In this document: in pieces, positions 7,448-16,242 of the stretch
How positions within the stretch are numbered: the stretch's first letter is position 1
Layout of the letters: the number at the start of each line of letters is the position of its first letter
DNA from: Paenibacillus_AP thailandensis
GTDB lineage: Bacteria; Bacillota; Bacilli; Paenibacillales; Paenibacillaceae
Reading direction: 5' to 3'
Length of the DNA stretch: 64,000 bases
Assembly (NCBI RefSeq): GCF_042685365.1
Contig: NZ_JBHUMY010000006.1
Span: 434,001 to 498,000 of the forward strand
Program-made: the position numbers and the translations under genes
The notes under the pieces: generated by a model
Seen by the model: the letters and a program-made list of their open reading frames with translations, nothing else
The model's database searches: none
What the model was told of the DNA's origin: nothing

Positions 7448-7553
7448 AGTGTGGCCGAGGCCAAAAAGATTGACAACGTTCCTCTAAAAAACCTAATCTT
7501 AAGGAAAACGTAAGCGATCGTTAACATCATTTTATTTGGAGAGGAGCTTCGTT

Positions 7554-8285
7554 TTGATTTCGGCTTTAATCGGAAGTTTTATATCGGCCATGGCGACGGT
7601 GCTCGGAGCCGCCCCGATTTTTTTCATCCGCAAGCTGTCCGAAAAATGGAAGGACATTCTCGTCGCTTTTACGGCCGGAATTATGGTCTCGGCTTCTACC
7701 TTTGGCTTACTGCCGCAGTCGATCGAGGAGTCGGGAATTGTCGCGCTGACCGTCGGCCTTCTGCTTGGCATCGTCGTACTGGATCTTATCGAAAAAAACG
7801 TCCCGCACATCGACGTTGAAAATCAAGCGCGGATTCAGTCGTTCGATGCCAAGACGCTGCTCGTTATCATCGCGTTGTTCATTCATAATATCCCGGAAGG
7901 GCTCAGCACCGGCTTCAGTTACGCCAGCCGGAACGAAGGCTTGGGTCCGATGGTCGCGATATCGATCGGCGCGCAAAATATTCCCGAGGGTCTTATACTG
8001 GCCGTCTTCCTTATCCGTTCGAACGCGGGGAAATGGAAGTCGTTTTTGATCGTGATGCTAACGGGCTTAATGGAGGCGGTCTCGGCCGTGGCCGGTTATT
8101 TTACGGCGAGCTACGTGCAAAGCATGATCGGCGGAGGCCTTGCGTTTGCGGCCGGCGCGATGCTTTTTATCGCCTACAAGGAGCTCATTCCCGAGAGTCA
8201 CGGCCACGGCTTCGAGCGGCCGTCGACCTACTCTTTTATTATGGGATTGTTGATGATGCTGTACATCAGCTATTGGTTCGGCTAA
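7554..8285 (+). CDS. ZIP-family metal transporter (GufA/ZupT-like)
   Basis: 243 residues starting at TTG 7554, seven bases behind GGAGAGGAG; the longer frame would begin inside that ribosome site. Eight predicted membrane helices. The two metal-site motifs are both present: HNIPEG near residue 112 and QNIPEG near 147 (the second begins with Gln where many members have His/Glu). The loop between helices 3 and 4 has only a few histidines. ZIP proteins bring Zn2+ or other divalent metals into the cytosol. It stands alone between a strong terminator and a convergent MFS gene. Confidence 0.88.
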   Translation: MISALIGSFISAMATVLGAAPIFFIRKLSEKWKDILVAFTAGIMVSASTFGLLPQSIEESGIVALTVGLLLGIVVLDLIEKNVPHIDVENQARIQSFDAKTLLVIIALFIHNIPEGLSTGFSYASRNEGLGPMVAISIGAQNIPEGLILAVFLIRSNAGKWKSFLIVMLTGLMEAVSAVAGYFTASYVQSMIGGGLAFAAGAMLFIAYKELIPESHGHGFERPSTYSFIMGLLMMLYISYWFG

Positions 8286-8380
8286 TGAGCAGACAAATTT
8301 GTGCGTAACCGCTCATTCCATGCAGTGAGGTCAAGAAGTCCGGTCCATAGGGGAGTGAGTTTCATATCCTTGCCCTACGA

Positions 8381-8447
8381 GGTGCAAAATTGCACCACGT
8401 TGGCGCGGGCTGGACGCAAAGGCGTCCCATGGAGTGCAAAATTGCAC
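8381..8447. repeat. Pair of GTGCAAAATTGCAC palindromic elements
   Basis: GGTGCAAAATTGCACC at 8381-8396 and GTGCAAAATTGCAC at 8434-8447, 53 bases apart, each able to form a 6-8 bp stem. The flanks GAGG... and ...CCTC mirror one another, so the two copies are roughly inverted. They fill most of the 8286-8480 gap, where I see no gene. They look like small dispersed intergenic elements. Confidence 0.6.
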
Positions 8448-8484
8448 CTCATAGGTTCGCCGAATGAACTGGCAACGTATCGAA

Positions 8485-8535
8485 CAAAACGGTCCTTGCG
8501 GAAAGCTTGCGCTGCCCGCAAGGGCCGTTTTTGTA
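8485..8535. terminator. Bidirectional terminator between ZIP and MFS genes
   Basis: AAAACGG-T-CCTTGCGG (8487-8502) pairs with CCCGCAAGG-G-CCGTTTT (about 8515-8532), with T-runs on both strands (TTTTT on plus, TTTTG on minus). It serves the convergent ZIP and MFS genes. Confidence 0.85.
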
Positions 8536-8538
8536 AAC

Positions 8539-9723
8539 TTAGGATGAGGAGGCCGTTTGCTCTCGAGATGGAGTTCTTTTATTCCCCATTACCCCGCCAT
8601 AGAAGAACACCACAAGCGATAACGCAAGGCAAGCCGCCGAGAAGACGCCGATTGACGAGTAGCCGCCGTATTGTGCGTAAATCGCCCCGGCGATCCAGGC
8701 GCCAAGCGTGTTAGCCGCGTTCATCGTCGAGTTGGCCAAGCTGGAAATCGTCCCCCGAATCGCTGCGTTCAGCGCGGTAAGAGCCTCCATGACCGTTGGA
8801 AACACAACCCCAAGCGTTGCGAACAAGAGCAGGAAACCGACGGTTACGACAGGCAAGCTCGACATTCGGGGCAACACCGCGTAAAGCAAAATAACGAACG
8901 ACATCCCGGCAATGACCGCATTTACGTTGCCGAGCTTTCTAGTTGCGTAAGAACTAACGACGCTTCCCAGCAAAGTGCCGATGCCAAGAAACATCATGAC
9001 CGTGCCGATATGCCCCACGGGAAGCTGAAAGCTGTCGGCCAACCATTTTCCGATAAATGCAAAGGCGGTGCCGCTCCCCAAGTGAAGCAGCAGATAGGCG
9101 AAAAACCCGCTCCGCGCTTTCCCGCTTTTAATCAAAGGCACATATCGGCTAAGAATAGAAGGCTTCTCCTGCGCACGAGGTTTCATATCGGGCAGCTTGA
9201 AGTAAACGAAGGCCATAAGCGGCATCGAAGCCGCTCCGATCGTCCAGAACGGAACGGACCAGCTTGCGGCCGCAAGCCAGCTTCCGATCGGCACGCCAAA
9301 AGCCTGGGCAGTCGCAAGTCCGGAAAAGGCGATGCCCATCGTTTTCGATATTTGCGACGGAGGCATTACGACGGGAATGGAGGCCCATACTTGCGGAGCG
9401 GTAAACGCCGCGCTGACGCCGGCGAGAAACCGGAACAAGCACATCGTCCAGAAGCTGTCCGCGAAGCCGCACAGAATCGTCGACACGGAGAAGCCGAGCA
9501 TCCCGCAGAGCAGCACGGTCTTCCGGTTCCAGCCGTCGGACAAAGGGCCGGCGATCAGGGCAAATACGGCGGAACCAAGCGTATAGGCGCCGAGCATCCA
9601 ACCCGCCATCCCCGTCGATACGCCAAATTCCGTCTGCAGCGTCGGGAGCATAGGCGAGATGAGAAACGTGTCCGTTCCGATCATGAACATGATTAGAAAA
9701 AACAGCAAAATCGAGAAACGCAT
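8539..9723 (-). CDS. MFS transporter, DHA1 (AraJ/YdhP-like) drug efflux
   Basis: 394 residues, 12 predicted membrane helices. The first half has the family marks DTFLISPMLPTLQTEFGVS in helix 1 and GPLSDGWNRKTVLLCGMLGF, the GxxxDxxxRK loop 2-3 motif. The protein belongs to the drug:H+ antiporter-1 group that exports drugs or sugars. It is transcribed divergently from a WYL/YafY regulator gene with 102 bp between the start codons, and an inverted repeat TGACA-N5-TGTCA lies in that gap, so the neighbour probably represses it. Substrate unknown. Confidence 0.88.
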   Translation of the reverse strand: MRFSILLFFLIMFMIGTDTFLISPMLPTLQTEFGVSTGMAGWMLGAYTLGSAVFALIAGPLSDGWNRKTVLLCGMLGFSVSTILCGFADSFWTMCLFRFLAGVSAAFTAPQVWASIPVVMPPSQISKTMGIAFSGLATAQAFGVPIGSWLAAASWSVPFWTIGAASMPLMAFVYFKLPDMKPRAQEKPSILSRYVPLIKSGKARSGFFAYLLLHLGSGTAFAFIGKWLADSFQLPVGHIGTVMMFLGIGTLLGSVVSSYATRKLGNVNAVIAGMSFVILLYAVLPRMSSLPVVTVGFLLLFATLGVVFPTVMEALTALNAAIRGTISSLANSTMNAANTLGAWIAGAIYAQYGGYSSIGVFSAACLALSLVVFFYGGVMGNKRTPSREQTASSS

Positions 9724-9776
9724 GAAGTATCGCTCCTAATTCATTTGTTATCGAGGTTCAGTGTAAGGCATAATAG

Positions 9777-9791
9777 TGACAGAAGTTGTCA
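9777..9791. promoter_or_regulatory. TGACA-N5-TGTCA operator between MFS and WYL genes
   Basis: Perfect inverted repeat TGACA (9777-9781) GAAGT TGTCA (9787-9791), the class of site bound by YafY/WYL and related DeoR-fold regulators. It sits between divergent genes and can control both. A related CTGAC-N7-GTCAG occurs before the second WYL gene (10807-10823). Confidence 0.65.
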
Positions 9792-9825
9792 TAGATTTAG
9801 AATCGATTGCAAAGGAGCGGTCGCG

Positions 9826-10767
9826 ATGTCGAAATCCAAACGATTGATGGACCTGATGATGACCGTTAATCGGAAACGGGTGTTTAAAGTACAGGAGCTT
9901 GCCGACGAGTTCGGGGTCTCGAAGCGTACGATTTTGCGGGATTTGCAGGAATTAAGCGAGCTTGGCGTTCCTTTATATTCGGAAGTGGGCCCGCATGGAG
10001 GCTATCAGGTTTTGAGAGAGAGAGTGCTGCCGCCTATCGCCTTTATGGAGGAAGAGGCTGTTGCCATCTTTTTTGCGGTGCATGCCTTGCGCCATTACTC
10101 CTCGCTGCCGTTCGAGAAGGAGTCCGCTTCGGCGCTCGGCAAGTTCTATCGGTATATGCCCGGAGACGTACGGGATCGAATCGACAGCATGAAGGAGCGG
10201 GTCGATTTCGTAACGCCCACCAGACATGCCGAAGCCCCGTGCTTATCCGTTATCCTTGAAGCGGCCGTGCGTCAGAAGGTGCTCTCCGTCGAATACGAGT
10301 CGAAGGAGGAGGGAAGTAAGTGCCGGCGAATCCAGCCGGTATGCATTTACGCGAATAACGGCCTCTGGTATTGCACGGCTTATTGTTTCCAGCGCGAAGA
10401 GATTCGGGTGTTCCGCTGCGACCGGATAAGCAAGGCCGAATACGACGAATCCGTCGAGCCGCTTGATCTAAGGAACGTTCCGACGAGAAGGCGGGAAACC
10501 GTTAAGCCGTCAAACTCGTTCCGCTTGCGGGCGGAACTGGACGAAGCCGGCGTTCAGCGTCTGGAAGCCGAGCTGTGGCTTGCTCCCATGCTGCGAATCC
10601 AAGAGAACGGAACCGGCTTTATCGATGGGGACGTGTCGCGGGACGATCTTCCTTATTTCGCGGAGCTTTTCATCGGGTTAGGGGAACATGCCGTCCTGCA
10701 GGAGCCGGAAGAACTGAAGATCTCGATCAGGGCGAGGCTTTCGAAATTGCTGGAACGGTACGGCTGA
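9826..10767 (+). CDS. HTH-WYL transcriptional regulator (YafY family)
   Basis: 313 residues from ATG 9826, eight bases behind AAAGGAG. Residues 1-65 are an HTH_11-type winged helix: RLMDLMMTVNRKRVFKVQELADEFGVSKRTILRDLQEL, ending GPHGGYQVL. The WYL domain (about 140-225) shows LSVEYESKEEGSKCRRIQPVCIYANNGLWYCTAYC and EEIRVFRCDRI; the name-giving W-Y-L triad reads WYC here. A WCX extension follows. Such proteins bind nucleic acid fragments or small ligands via the WYL fold. Likely regulates the divergent MFS gene and itself. Confidence 0.88.
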   Translation: MSKSKRLMDLMMTVNRKRVFKVQELADEFGVSKRTILRDLQELSELGVPLYSEVGPHGGYQVLRERVLPPIAFMEEEAVAIFFAVHALRHYSSLPFEKESASALGKFYRYMPGDVRDRIDSMKERVDFVTPTRHAEAPCLSVILEAAVRQKVLSVEYESKEEGSKCRRIQPVCIYANNGLWYCTAYCFQREEIRVFRCDRISKAEYDESVEPLDLRNVPTRRRETVKPSNSFRLRAELDEAGVQRLEAELWLAPMLRIQENGTGFIDGDVSRDDLPYFAELFIGLGEHAVLQEPEELKISIRARLSKLLERYG

Positions 10768-10806
10768 AATTTAAAGGCGCATTCGAACGATTCTGCTCCA
10801 AAATAA

Positions 10807-10840
10807 CTGACTGTTTTTGTCAGGGATTGAAGGTTATAAT
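10807..10840 (+). promoter_or_regulatory. Operator-like repeat and -10 box of the second WYL operon
   Basis: CTGAC (10807-10811) N7 GTCAG (10819-10823), followed by TATAAT at 10835-10840. A matching -35 is poor, and the repeat covers its expected place. Confidence 0.6.
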
Positions 10841-10891
10841 GAATGCAAACCAAGCTTGTACGAGGCGTTAAATTGGAAAGAAGGTAGGACT

Positions 10892-11893
10892 ATGCCGAAA
10901 GCGGACAACATGTTGTCGATCCTCTGGATGCTTCGCTCGGGCAAGCGGATGACCGCCAAGCAGCTCGCGGACGAACTGGAAATTAACGTGCGGACCGTCT
11001 ATCGGTGCATCGATTCGCTGTGCGCCAGCGGGGTGCCGATCGTCGCGGACTCGGGACCCAACGGAGGCTACAGCATTCTTGATCGTTTTGCCGTTTCTCC
11101 GCTTTTCTTCGACACGGAGGAGCAGAAGGGGCTCGTGCATGCCGCGACCTTTGCGAAAGAGGCCGGGTACCCTTATTCGGAAGCGTTGACCCGCGCTGTG
11201 AACAAGCTGAAGCGTTACGCGAACGAACGGCAATTGGATTCGCTGGAGCGGCATGGCGGCGCTTTATCGGTTATTTATCCTCCGACGGACGGCAAATACC
11301 AAGCGCTCCTGCAAATGCTGGAAGAGGCGGCCGGACAGGGACAAACGCTGGAAATGGTATACGACAAGGGCAGGGGGGAGAAGCCGTCTCCGAGGCCGGT
11401 CGATCCTTACGGCATCGTCTTTTGGAAAGGAAGATGGTACGCTGTCGGGCATTGCGGTCGCCGGGGCGAGGTGAGAAGCTTTCGCGTCGACCGGATTCGG
11501 AGCTTGCGGGAGACCGGAGAACGGTTTCAGCGTCCGGAAGGGTTCTCCGCGAAAGAGCATCTGCTCGGCAGTCTGCTTTCCGATCCGTCCGGGCCCGGGG
11601 AGTTCGAGAGCGTTCGGATTAAGGGTAAGGAGCAAGTGCTTAACGAATTATGCGAGCATTGGCTGTTCGGACATGCTCTTGTCGCGCGCAAGCCCGAAGA
11701 AGCCGTATTTCGTTTGGACGTTGCGACGCTGGAAACTTACGTTCCTTATTTTCTGATGCCGTACGGTACGGCATTGCAGATCGAGTCGGAGAAGCTCGCC
11801 GGCAGAATGGCCGAGACATGCGCCCGCATGCAGGCGCATTACGAAGAAATGTTACGCGAATTGAAGGAAGAAAGGATCGTGAGCCATGAGTAA
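10892..11893 (+). CDS. HTH-WYL transcriptional regulator, second copy
   Basis: 333 residues from ATG 10892. N-terminal HTH: MLSILWMLRSGKRMTAKQLADELEINVRTVYRCIDSLCASG, then SGPNGGYSIL. WYL domain with MVYDKGRGEKPSPRPVDPYGIVFWKGRWYAVGHC and EVRSFRVDRI. It is a paralogue of the regulator 120 bases upstream, with a comparable inverted repeat before it, but it leads an operon: the ABM monooxygenase gene overlaps its last codons by 8 bases and a DUF6157 gene overlaps that. A small stress operon under its own regulator is the simplest reading. Confidence 0.87.
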   Translation: MPKADNMLSILWMLRSGKRMTAKQLADELEINVRTVYRCIDSLCASGVPIVADSGPNGGYSILDRFAVSPLFFDTEEQKGLVHAATFAKEAGYPYSEALTRAVNKLKRYANERQLDSLERHGGALSVIYPPTDGKYQALLQMLEEAAGQGQTLEMVYDKGRGEKPSPRPVDPYGIVFWKGRWYAVGHCGRRGEVRSFRVDRIRSLRETGERFQRPEGFSAKEHLLGSLLSDPSGPGEFESVRIKGKEQVLNELCEHWLFGHALVARKPEEAVFRLDVATLETYVPYFLMPYGTALQIESEKLAGRMAETCARMQAHYEEMLRELKEERIVSHE

Positions 11894-12200
11894 ATATGCC
11901 ATGTTCGGAAAGCTAACCGCGCATCCGGGCAAAAGGGACGAGCTTGCGAACAGGATGCTGGAATCAAGCGAAACGCTGAACGGTATGGAAGGCTGCATCC
12001 ATTACATTTTGCATGCGGACGAAGACCATCCCGACGACTTGTGGGTTACGGAACTGTGGGAGAGCGAGGAGGCGCATGCGGCGTCCTTGAAGAATGAAAA
12101 AGTGCTCGAGGTCATCGGGCGCTGCCGGCCTTTAATCGCCGGCGTCACACCGATAAAAGTCCGGCCGCTTGGGGGCAAAGGATTTGGTGGTACGGCATGA
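11886..12200 (+). CDS. Antibiotic-biosynthesis-monooxygenase (ABM) domain protein / putative quinol monooxygenase
   Basis: 104 residues, one ABM dimeric ferredoxin-like fold: MSKYAMFGKLTAHPGKRDELANRML, EGCIHYILHADEDHPDDLWVTELWESEEAHAASL. Family members (YgiN, ActVA-Orf6) are cofactor-free quinol or polyketide monooxygenases or act in stress response. The ATG lies inside the last codons of the WYL regulator gene, so the two are translationally coupled. Confidence 0.87.
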   Translation: MSKYAMFGKLTAHPGKRDELANRMLESSETLNGMEGCIHYILHADEDHPDDLWVTELWESEEAHAASLKNEKVLEVIGRCRPLIAGVTPIKVRPLGGKGFGGTA

Positions 12201-12607
12201 AGGACCAGAATAACTACGACACGTTCATCGAAGTAGCCGAAGATTGCCCCGTAGAGACGGCCGAAGTCCCGAAAGCGAAAGGCGGCGTCAAGTCGGTACC
12301 GGTTTTGCAATATGAAATGATTGCGAACCATCCTTACCGGTACACGCAGGAGGATGTGCTGTTCGAAGTGTTTGCGGTTCGAAACGGCATAACCGAACAA
12401 CGGAAGCAAGCCGAACGGGAGAAGTTTTTCTCCAAAGGCCAGCCCTGTCTTCGAACATCGTCGCTCGGCAAACGTTACGGGTGGGGAATTCATTGCGACT
12501 CGCAAGGAAAGGTCGCGCTGTACGCCGTCGAATCCGACGATTATCGGCGATTAAAGGACGATCCGAACTTAAAACATGTAAAAGCTATGCGCCAAAGCCG
12601 CAATTAG
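12197..12607 (+). CDS. DUF6157 family protein
   Basis: 136 residues; ATGA overlap with the preceding gene. Recognised as the DUF6157 family from NTFIEVA-like start (YDTFIEVAEDCPVETAEVP), YEMIANHPYRYTQEDVLF and KGQPCLRTSSLGKRYGWGIHCDSQGKVALY. Soluble, no signal peptide or membrane segment. No function is known to me; it often lies in small stress operons such as this one. A terminator follows. Confidence 0.8.
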   Translation: MKDQNNYDTFIEVAEDCPVETAEVPKAKGGVKSVPVLQYEMIANHPYRYTQEDVLFEVFAVRNGITEQRKQAEREKFFSKGQPCLRTSSLGKRYGWGIHCDSQGKVALYAVESDDYRRLKDDPNLKHVKAMRQSRN

Positions 12608-12612
12608 CGCCC

Positions 12613-12640
12613 GCAAGCCGCCGCCGTGCGGCTTTTTTTG
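12613..12640 (+). terminator. Terminator after the WYL/ABM/DUF6157 operon
   Basis: AAGCCGC (12615-12621) pairs with GCGGCTT (12628-12634) around a short loop, followed by seven T. Confidence 0.85.
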
Positions 12641-12707
12641 CGGATAACGGCCCTTTGCAGCCGCAGTTATGGAAGCGTCTTTGTCGCGGGAGGATTTCGA
12701 TTTACTG

Positions 12708-12735
12708 TTGATAACGCTTTCATTGATGTTATAAT
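12708..12735 (+). promoter_or_regulatory. Promoter of the locus I kinase gene with overlapping cre site
   Basis: -35 TTGATA (12708-12713), 16-bp spacer, -10 TATAAT (12730-12735). TGATAACGCTTTCA at 12709-12722 fits the CcpA consensus TGWNANCGNTNWCA at every defined position and covers the -35, so carbon catabolite repression of locus I is expected. Confidence 0.85.
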
Positions 12736-12777
12736 TTCCTTACATTCCTAATCCGGAAAGGGGAATAGAAGGCGGAA

Positions 12778-14514
12778 ATGAACATGTTGCGAAACCCGAT
12801 CCTGTTCAAAACGCTGCGGTTTAAGTTAATTTTCAGCTTCGTCATCATCGTCATCCCCGTTATCGCCTTCATGATTTACAACAATTTGTACGCCATTCAA
12901 GTCGTCCGCAGTCAAGTCGCGCAGTCCAACAAAAACCTGATCAGCTTGTATATGGGGCAAATCGACCGCAATTTGGAAGAAATCGACAAATACTTGTTCG
13001 GTATCGCTTCGCTCGAAACCGGCTTGCTGGTGTTGGAAACGGCGAGGGAACGCAATCCCGACGCCTATTCCTTCGAACGCATTCAGCTCTACAACAAGCT
13101 GAAGCGGGATTTGCCGAATTACAAAACGATCGACATGTTTTTCGTTTATTCTCCGGCCAACAAAGATTTGATCATCGTCGCCGAAAACCAGACGGATTAC
13201 GGCGTGCAGCTCGGCATTCAGAGCAATATCGTCGATTTGCTGCAATCCGAAGGCAATCCGGAGCTGTCGTATGAGGAATGGTTCGTGCGCCGGATAGGCA
13301 GCGAATATAATTTAATGCGCGTCATTCAGTACGGCGGCGTCTATATAGGCGCATGGGGAAACGTCCAAGACTTGATGGTTCCCCTTAATTTGCTGAGGTT
13401 GGGCGACAAAGGCAAAGCTTTTTTGGCGACGGACCGTTTCGAGCCGATGACGAACCGGTTGTTCATTCAGGAACATCGAATCGATCTAAGCTTTACCGGT
13501 CCGGATTACGAGCTTACCGGCTCGGACGAAAAGTTCATGATCGTGAGCGAATGGTCGGCGAGAGGGAAATTCGGTTTATTCGCGGCCATTCCGGACAGTA
13601 CCATATTGGCGAATTTGCCGTTTCTCCGCTGGATCGTATGGTTCATCTCGATCGGGGCGATTATTTTGCTCCCACTTGGCTTGTTTGCATTGCGCAAGCA
13701 TATTTTGACGCCCGTCAACCGCATCGTGATGGCGATGAGGCGAGCCGAAGACGGAAATTTGGACGTCCGCATCAACTATCGTCCATCGGCATTTGAATTT
13801 GCGGTCATGACCGATACGTTCAACCGGATGCTTTCGCAAATTCAGGAATTGAAAGTGAACGTCATGGAAGAGCAGCTGAACCTGCAGAAAGCGGAGCTGA
13901 AACATCTGCAATTGCAAATCAACCCCCATTTTTTCCTGAACTCCTTGAACATTATTTATAACTTGGCGCAAGTCAAAGATTATAAGCTCATCCAGGAGAT
14001 GGCGCACTCCCTGGTCGGCTATTTCCGGTTCATGTTTCGCAGCAACTTGTCCTTCGTGGCGCTTCGGGACGAGATCGAGCATACGGTGAACTATTTGCGC
14101 ATTCAAGAGATGCGATTCCCCGGCATGCTGACCTTCGACGTATCCGTTCCGGATGAGCTTAGCTTCGAGAACGTGCCTCCGCTCGTCATCCAGACATTTG
14201 TGGAAAATACGATCAGACACGCGGTCAGCATGGATAAGCCGATCCATATCGGGATTGCGGTGACGAAGGACGGGGACGGCCATTTGCGCATATGCGTCCG
14301 CGATACGGGCAGAGGGTTTCCGCAGGAGGTGCTGACCGCGCTTCGCAAGCAGAACGAGCGGCTTGTCCACGAAGGCGAACATATCGGCATATGGAACGTT
14401 CAGCGAAGGCTAAGACTGCTGTACAAAGATCAGGCGCAAGTCCGGTTATCGAACGCCGAGATCGAGGGAGCCGTCGTTGAAGTTCGAATACCGTCCGTAC
14501 GCGAAGCCGGATAA
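12778..14514 (+). CDS. Sensor histidine kinase of YesM type (locus I)
   Basis: 578 residues. Membrane helix near 15-35, extracellular sensing domain to about 285, second helix 285-310, HAMP (RKHILTPVNRIVMAMRRAEDGNLDVRI), then a His_kinase domain with the phosphoacceptor in LQLQINPHFFLNSLNIIYNLAQ and HATPase_c (FVENTIRHAV; RDTGRGFP; GIWNVQRRLRLLY). This class signals extracellular oligosaccharides to an AraC-type response regulator encoded next door, here beginning 13 bases after the stop. The promoter carries a cre site. Confidence 0.93.
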   Translation: MNMLRNPILFKTLRFKLIFSFVIIVIPVIAFMIYNNLYAIQVVRSQVAQSNKNLISLYMGQIDRNLEEIDKYLFGIASLETGLLVLETARERNPDAYSFERIQLYNKLKRDLPNYKTIDMFFVYSPANKDLIIVAENQTDYGVQLGIQSNIVDLLQSEGNPELSYEEWFVRRIGSEYNLMRVIQYGGVYIGAWGNVQDLMVPLNLLRLGDKGKAFLATDRFEPMTNRLFIQEHRIDLSFTGPDYELTGSDEKFMIVSEWSARGKFGLFAAIPDSTILANLPFLRWIVWFISIGAIILLPLGLFALRKHILTPVNRIVMAMRRAEDGNLDVRINYRPSAFEFAVMTDTFNRMLSQIQELKVNVMEEQLNLQKAELKHLQLQINPHFFLNSLNIIYNLAQVKDYKLIQEMAHSLVGYFRFMFRSNLSFVALRDEIEHTVNYLRIQEMRFPGMLTFDVSVPDELSFENVPPLVIQTFVENTIRHAVSMDKPIHIGIAVTKDGDGHLRICVRDTGRGFPQEVLTALRKQNERLVHEGEHIGIWNVQRRLRLLYKDQAQVRLSNAEIEGAVVEVRIPSVREAG

Positions 14515-14527
14515 GGGGGATGGCGCG

Positions 14528-16138
14528 ATGCAGCTGTTGATCGTAGACGATGAAATCCATGCCGTACGGGGGATCAAAGCGGGGGTGGAATGGGACAAGC
14601 TCGGTTTTGTCCACGTTTATGAGGCGTTCAACATTCGGCAAGCCAAAGACATCCTTGCTTCGCAACCGATCGAAGTGATGATATGCGATATCGAAATGCC
14701 GGAAGGCGACGGCTTTCAGCTTTTGACGTGGGTGAAGGAGCATTTTCCGGAGACGGAGTCATTGTTTCTGACCTGTCATGCCGATTTTGCTTATGCGCAA
14801 AAAGCGATTCAGCTCGGCAGTATGGATTATATGCTTAAACCTGTTCGCTTCAACGAGTTGGAGCACGCGGTGCGCAAAGCCGTGCAAAAAGTGATGAAGG
14901 AAAAGGAGAAAAGCAAGTTCGAGCAAACGTACGAGCATTATTACCGTTTGTGGGAATCTTATCAGCCGATGGTAGTCGAACGGTTCTGGCAGGACCTGCT
15001 GCAACGCACCATTCTGTCGAACAAAACGGAAATCGCACAGCGGCTGGCCAAGCAAAATATTCCTTACGACGAAACGGAGCGTTACCTTGCCGTCTTGATC
15101 AGCATTCAACGTTGGCATAAACCGTTGTCGCTGCGCGAAGAGAAAATAATGGAATATGCGCTGCGCAATTCGCTGGAAGAAGTCGCCTTCATCCGGGAAG
15201 CCGGCGGGCAATTGATTCAAGTGAAGAGCGGGGCGCTTGTGGCCGTCGTAAAGGCGGAAGCGGGCGGGACCAGATGCAGCGGTCGGGTTAACGCCGAGCT
15301 GCAGGCGTATATGGAGGCGTGCAACCGTTATTTTTACTGCGATCTTTGCTGTTACGTCGGCACGCCCGTACCGATCGAAGAACTCCCGGCTCAATATGAA
15401 CGGCTTGCGGAGGCGGAAGAACGGAACGTAACCCGGACCAACGAGATTCTATATCCGCATTTGCTGCGGCGAGGCGGCGGCAAGCTTCAGATGCCGGCCA
15501 TGGGCGGCTGGGGCGAAATGATTAAGCGCGGCTATATCGCGGAGCTGCGTGCGGACGTCGAGCATTATATGGAAGGACTAAAGCGGATCGAGGAGCTGGA
15601 TGCCTTACAGCTGCGAAGCTTTTATGAAGATTTTCTCCAGCTGGTTTACCATGAGCTGCACTGCAAAGGGCTCCGCGCCCATCAAGTGCTTCCCGAGAAG
15701 CTGCTGTCCACGCGGCTGAAGGTCATTACCCGTTCCGTTGAAGATCTGGCGCAGTGGGTATTCGCTATGATCGAGGAGGCCGGCAAGCATCTCCACACCC
15801 CCCTCGAGAACAACTCGGCCGCCGTCGTAAGCAAGGCGAAAAGCTACATCTCGCTGCATCTCAATCAGGATATATCCCGCAACGACATTGCCGGCTACGT
15901 GAACCTGAATCCCGATTATTTGACCCGAATATTCAAGAAGGAGACCGGTCTGACGATCTCGGAATACGTTCTGCAGGAGAGGATCCGAACGGCGCAGGAG
16001 ATGTTGTCCAAGACCGGCATGCCGATAACCGAAATTGCTTATGCGGTCGGGTACAACAATTATTCGCATTTCTCGAAAATGTTCAAAAAAGCGACGTCTA
16101 TGAACCCGCAGGAGTATCGAAAATCGCGACAGAGTTAA
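14528..16138 (+). CDS. AraC-type response regulator of YesN type (locus I)
   Basis: 536 residues from ATG 14528 behind AAGGGGG. N-terminal receiver (about 1-120) with LLIVDDEIHAVRGIK and the phosphoacceptor aspartate in VMICDIEMPEGDGF; central region of about 300 residues; C-terminal double helix-turn-helix (about 430-535): DISRNDIAGYVNLNPDYLTRIFKKETG and MPITEIAYAVGYNNYSHFSKMFKK. It pairs with the kinase just upstream and should activate the importer that follows. Confidence 0.93.
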   Translation: MQLLIVDDEIHAVRGIKAGVEWDKLGFVHVYEAFNIRQAKDILASQPIEVMICDIEMPEGDGFQLLTWVKEHFPETESLFLTCHADFAYAQKAIQLGSMDYMLKPVRFNELEHAVRKAVQKVMKEKEKSKFEQTYEHYYRLWESYQPMVVERFWQDLLQRTILSNKTEIAQRLAKQNIPYDETERYLAVLISIQRWHKPLSLREEKIMEYALRNSLEEVAFIREAGGQLIQVKSGALVAVVKAEAGGTRCSGRVNAELQAYMEACNRYFYCDLCCYVGTPVPIEELPAQYERLAEAEERNVTRTNEILYPHLLRRGGGKLQMPAMGGWGEMIKRGYIAELRADVEHYMEGLKRIEELDALQLRSFYEDFLQLVYHELHCKGLRAHQVLPEKLLSTRLKVITRSVEDLAQWVFAMIEEAGKHLHTPLENNSAAVVSKAKSYISLHLNQDISRNDIAGYVNLNPDYLTRIFKKETGLTISEYVLQERIRTAQEMLSKTGMPITEIAYAVGYNNYSHFSKMFKKATSMNPQEYRKSRQS

Positions 16139-16146
16139 TAGTCCCG

Positions 16147-16180
16147 GGCTGTCCCTTTCGTATGCGGGGCAGTCTTTTTT
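16147..16180 (+). terminator. Terminator after the locus I regulator
   Basis: GGCTGTCCC (16147-16155) pairs, with G-T wobbles, with GGGGCAGTC (about 16166-16174), followed by six T. Confidence 0.7.
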
Positions 16181-16242
16181 GTATAGGAGAAGATGAATGG
16201 AAGTCGGAAAATCTCAACCGAAAAGTCGTTCTAGAATCTAGT

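Noticed and set aside
8381..8447. Possible mini CRISPR array
   Set aside because: Only two short palindromes in roughly inverted orientation, no array of spacers and no cas genes.
8671..9696. 341-codon plus-strand open frame opposite the MFS gene
   Set aside because: Composition rich in Arg, Gly, His and Gln with no motif; mirror of a high-GC coding strand. The MFS helices on the minus strand are unmistakable.
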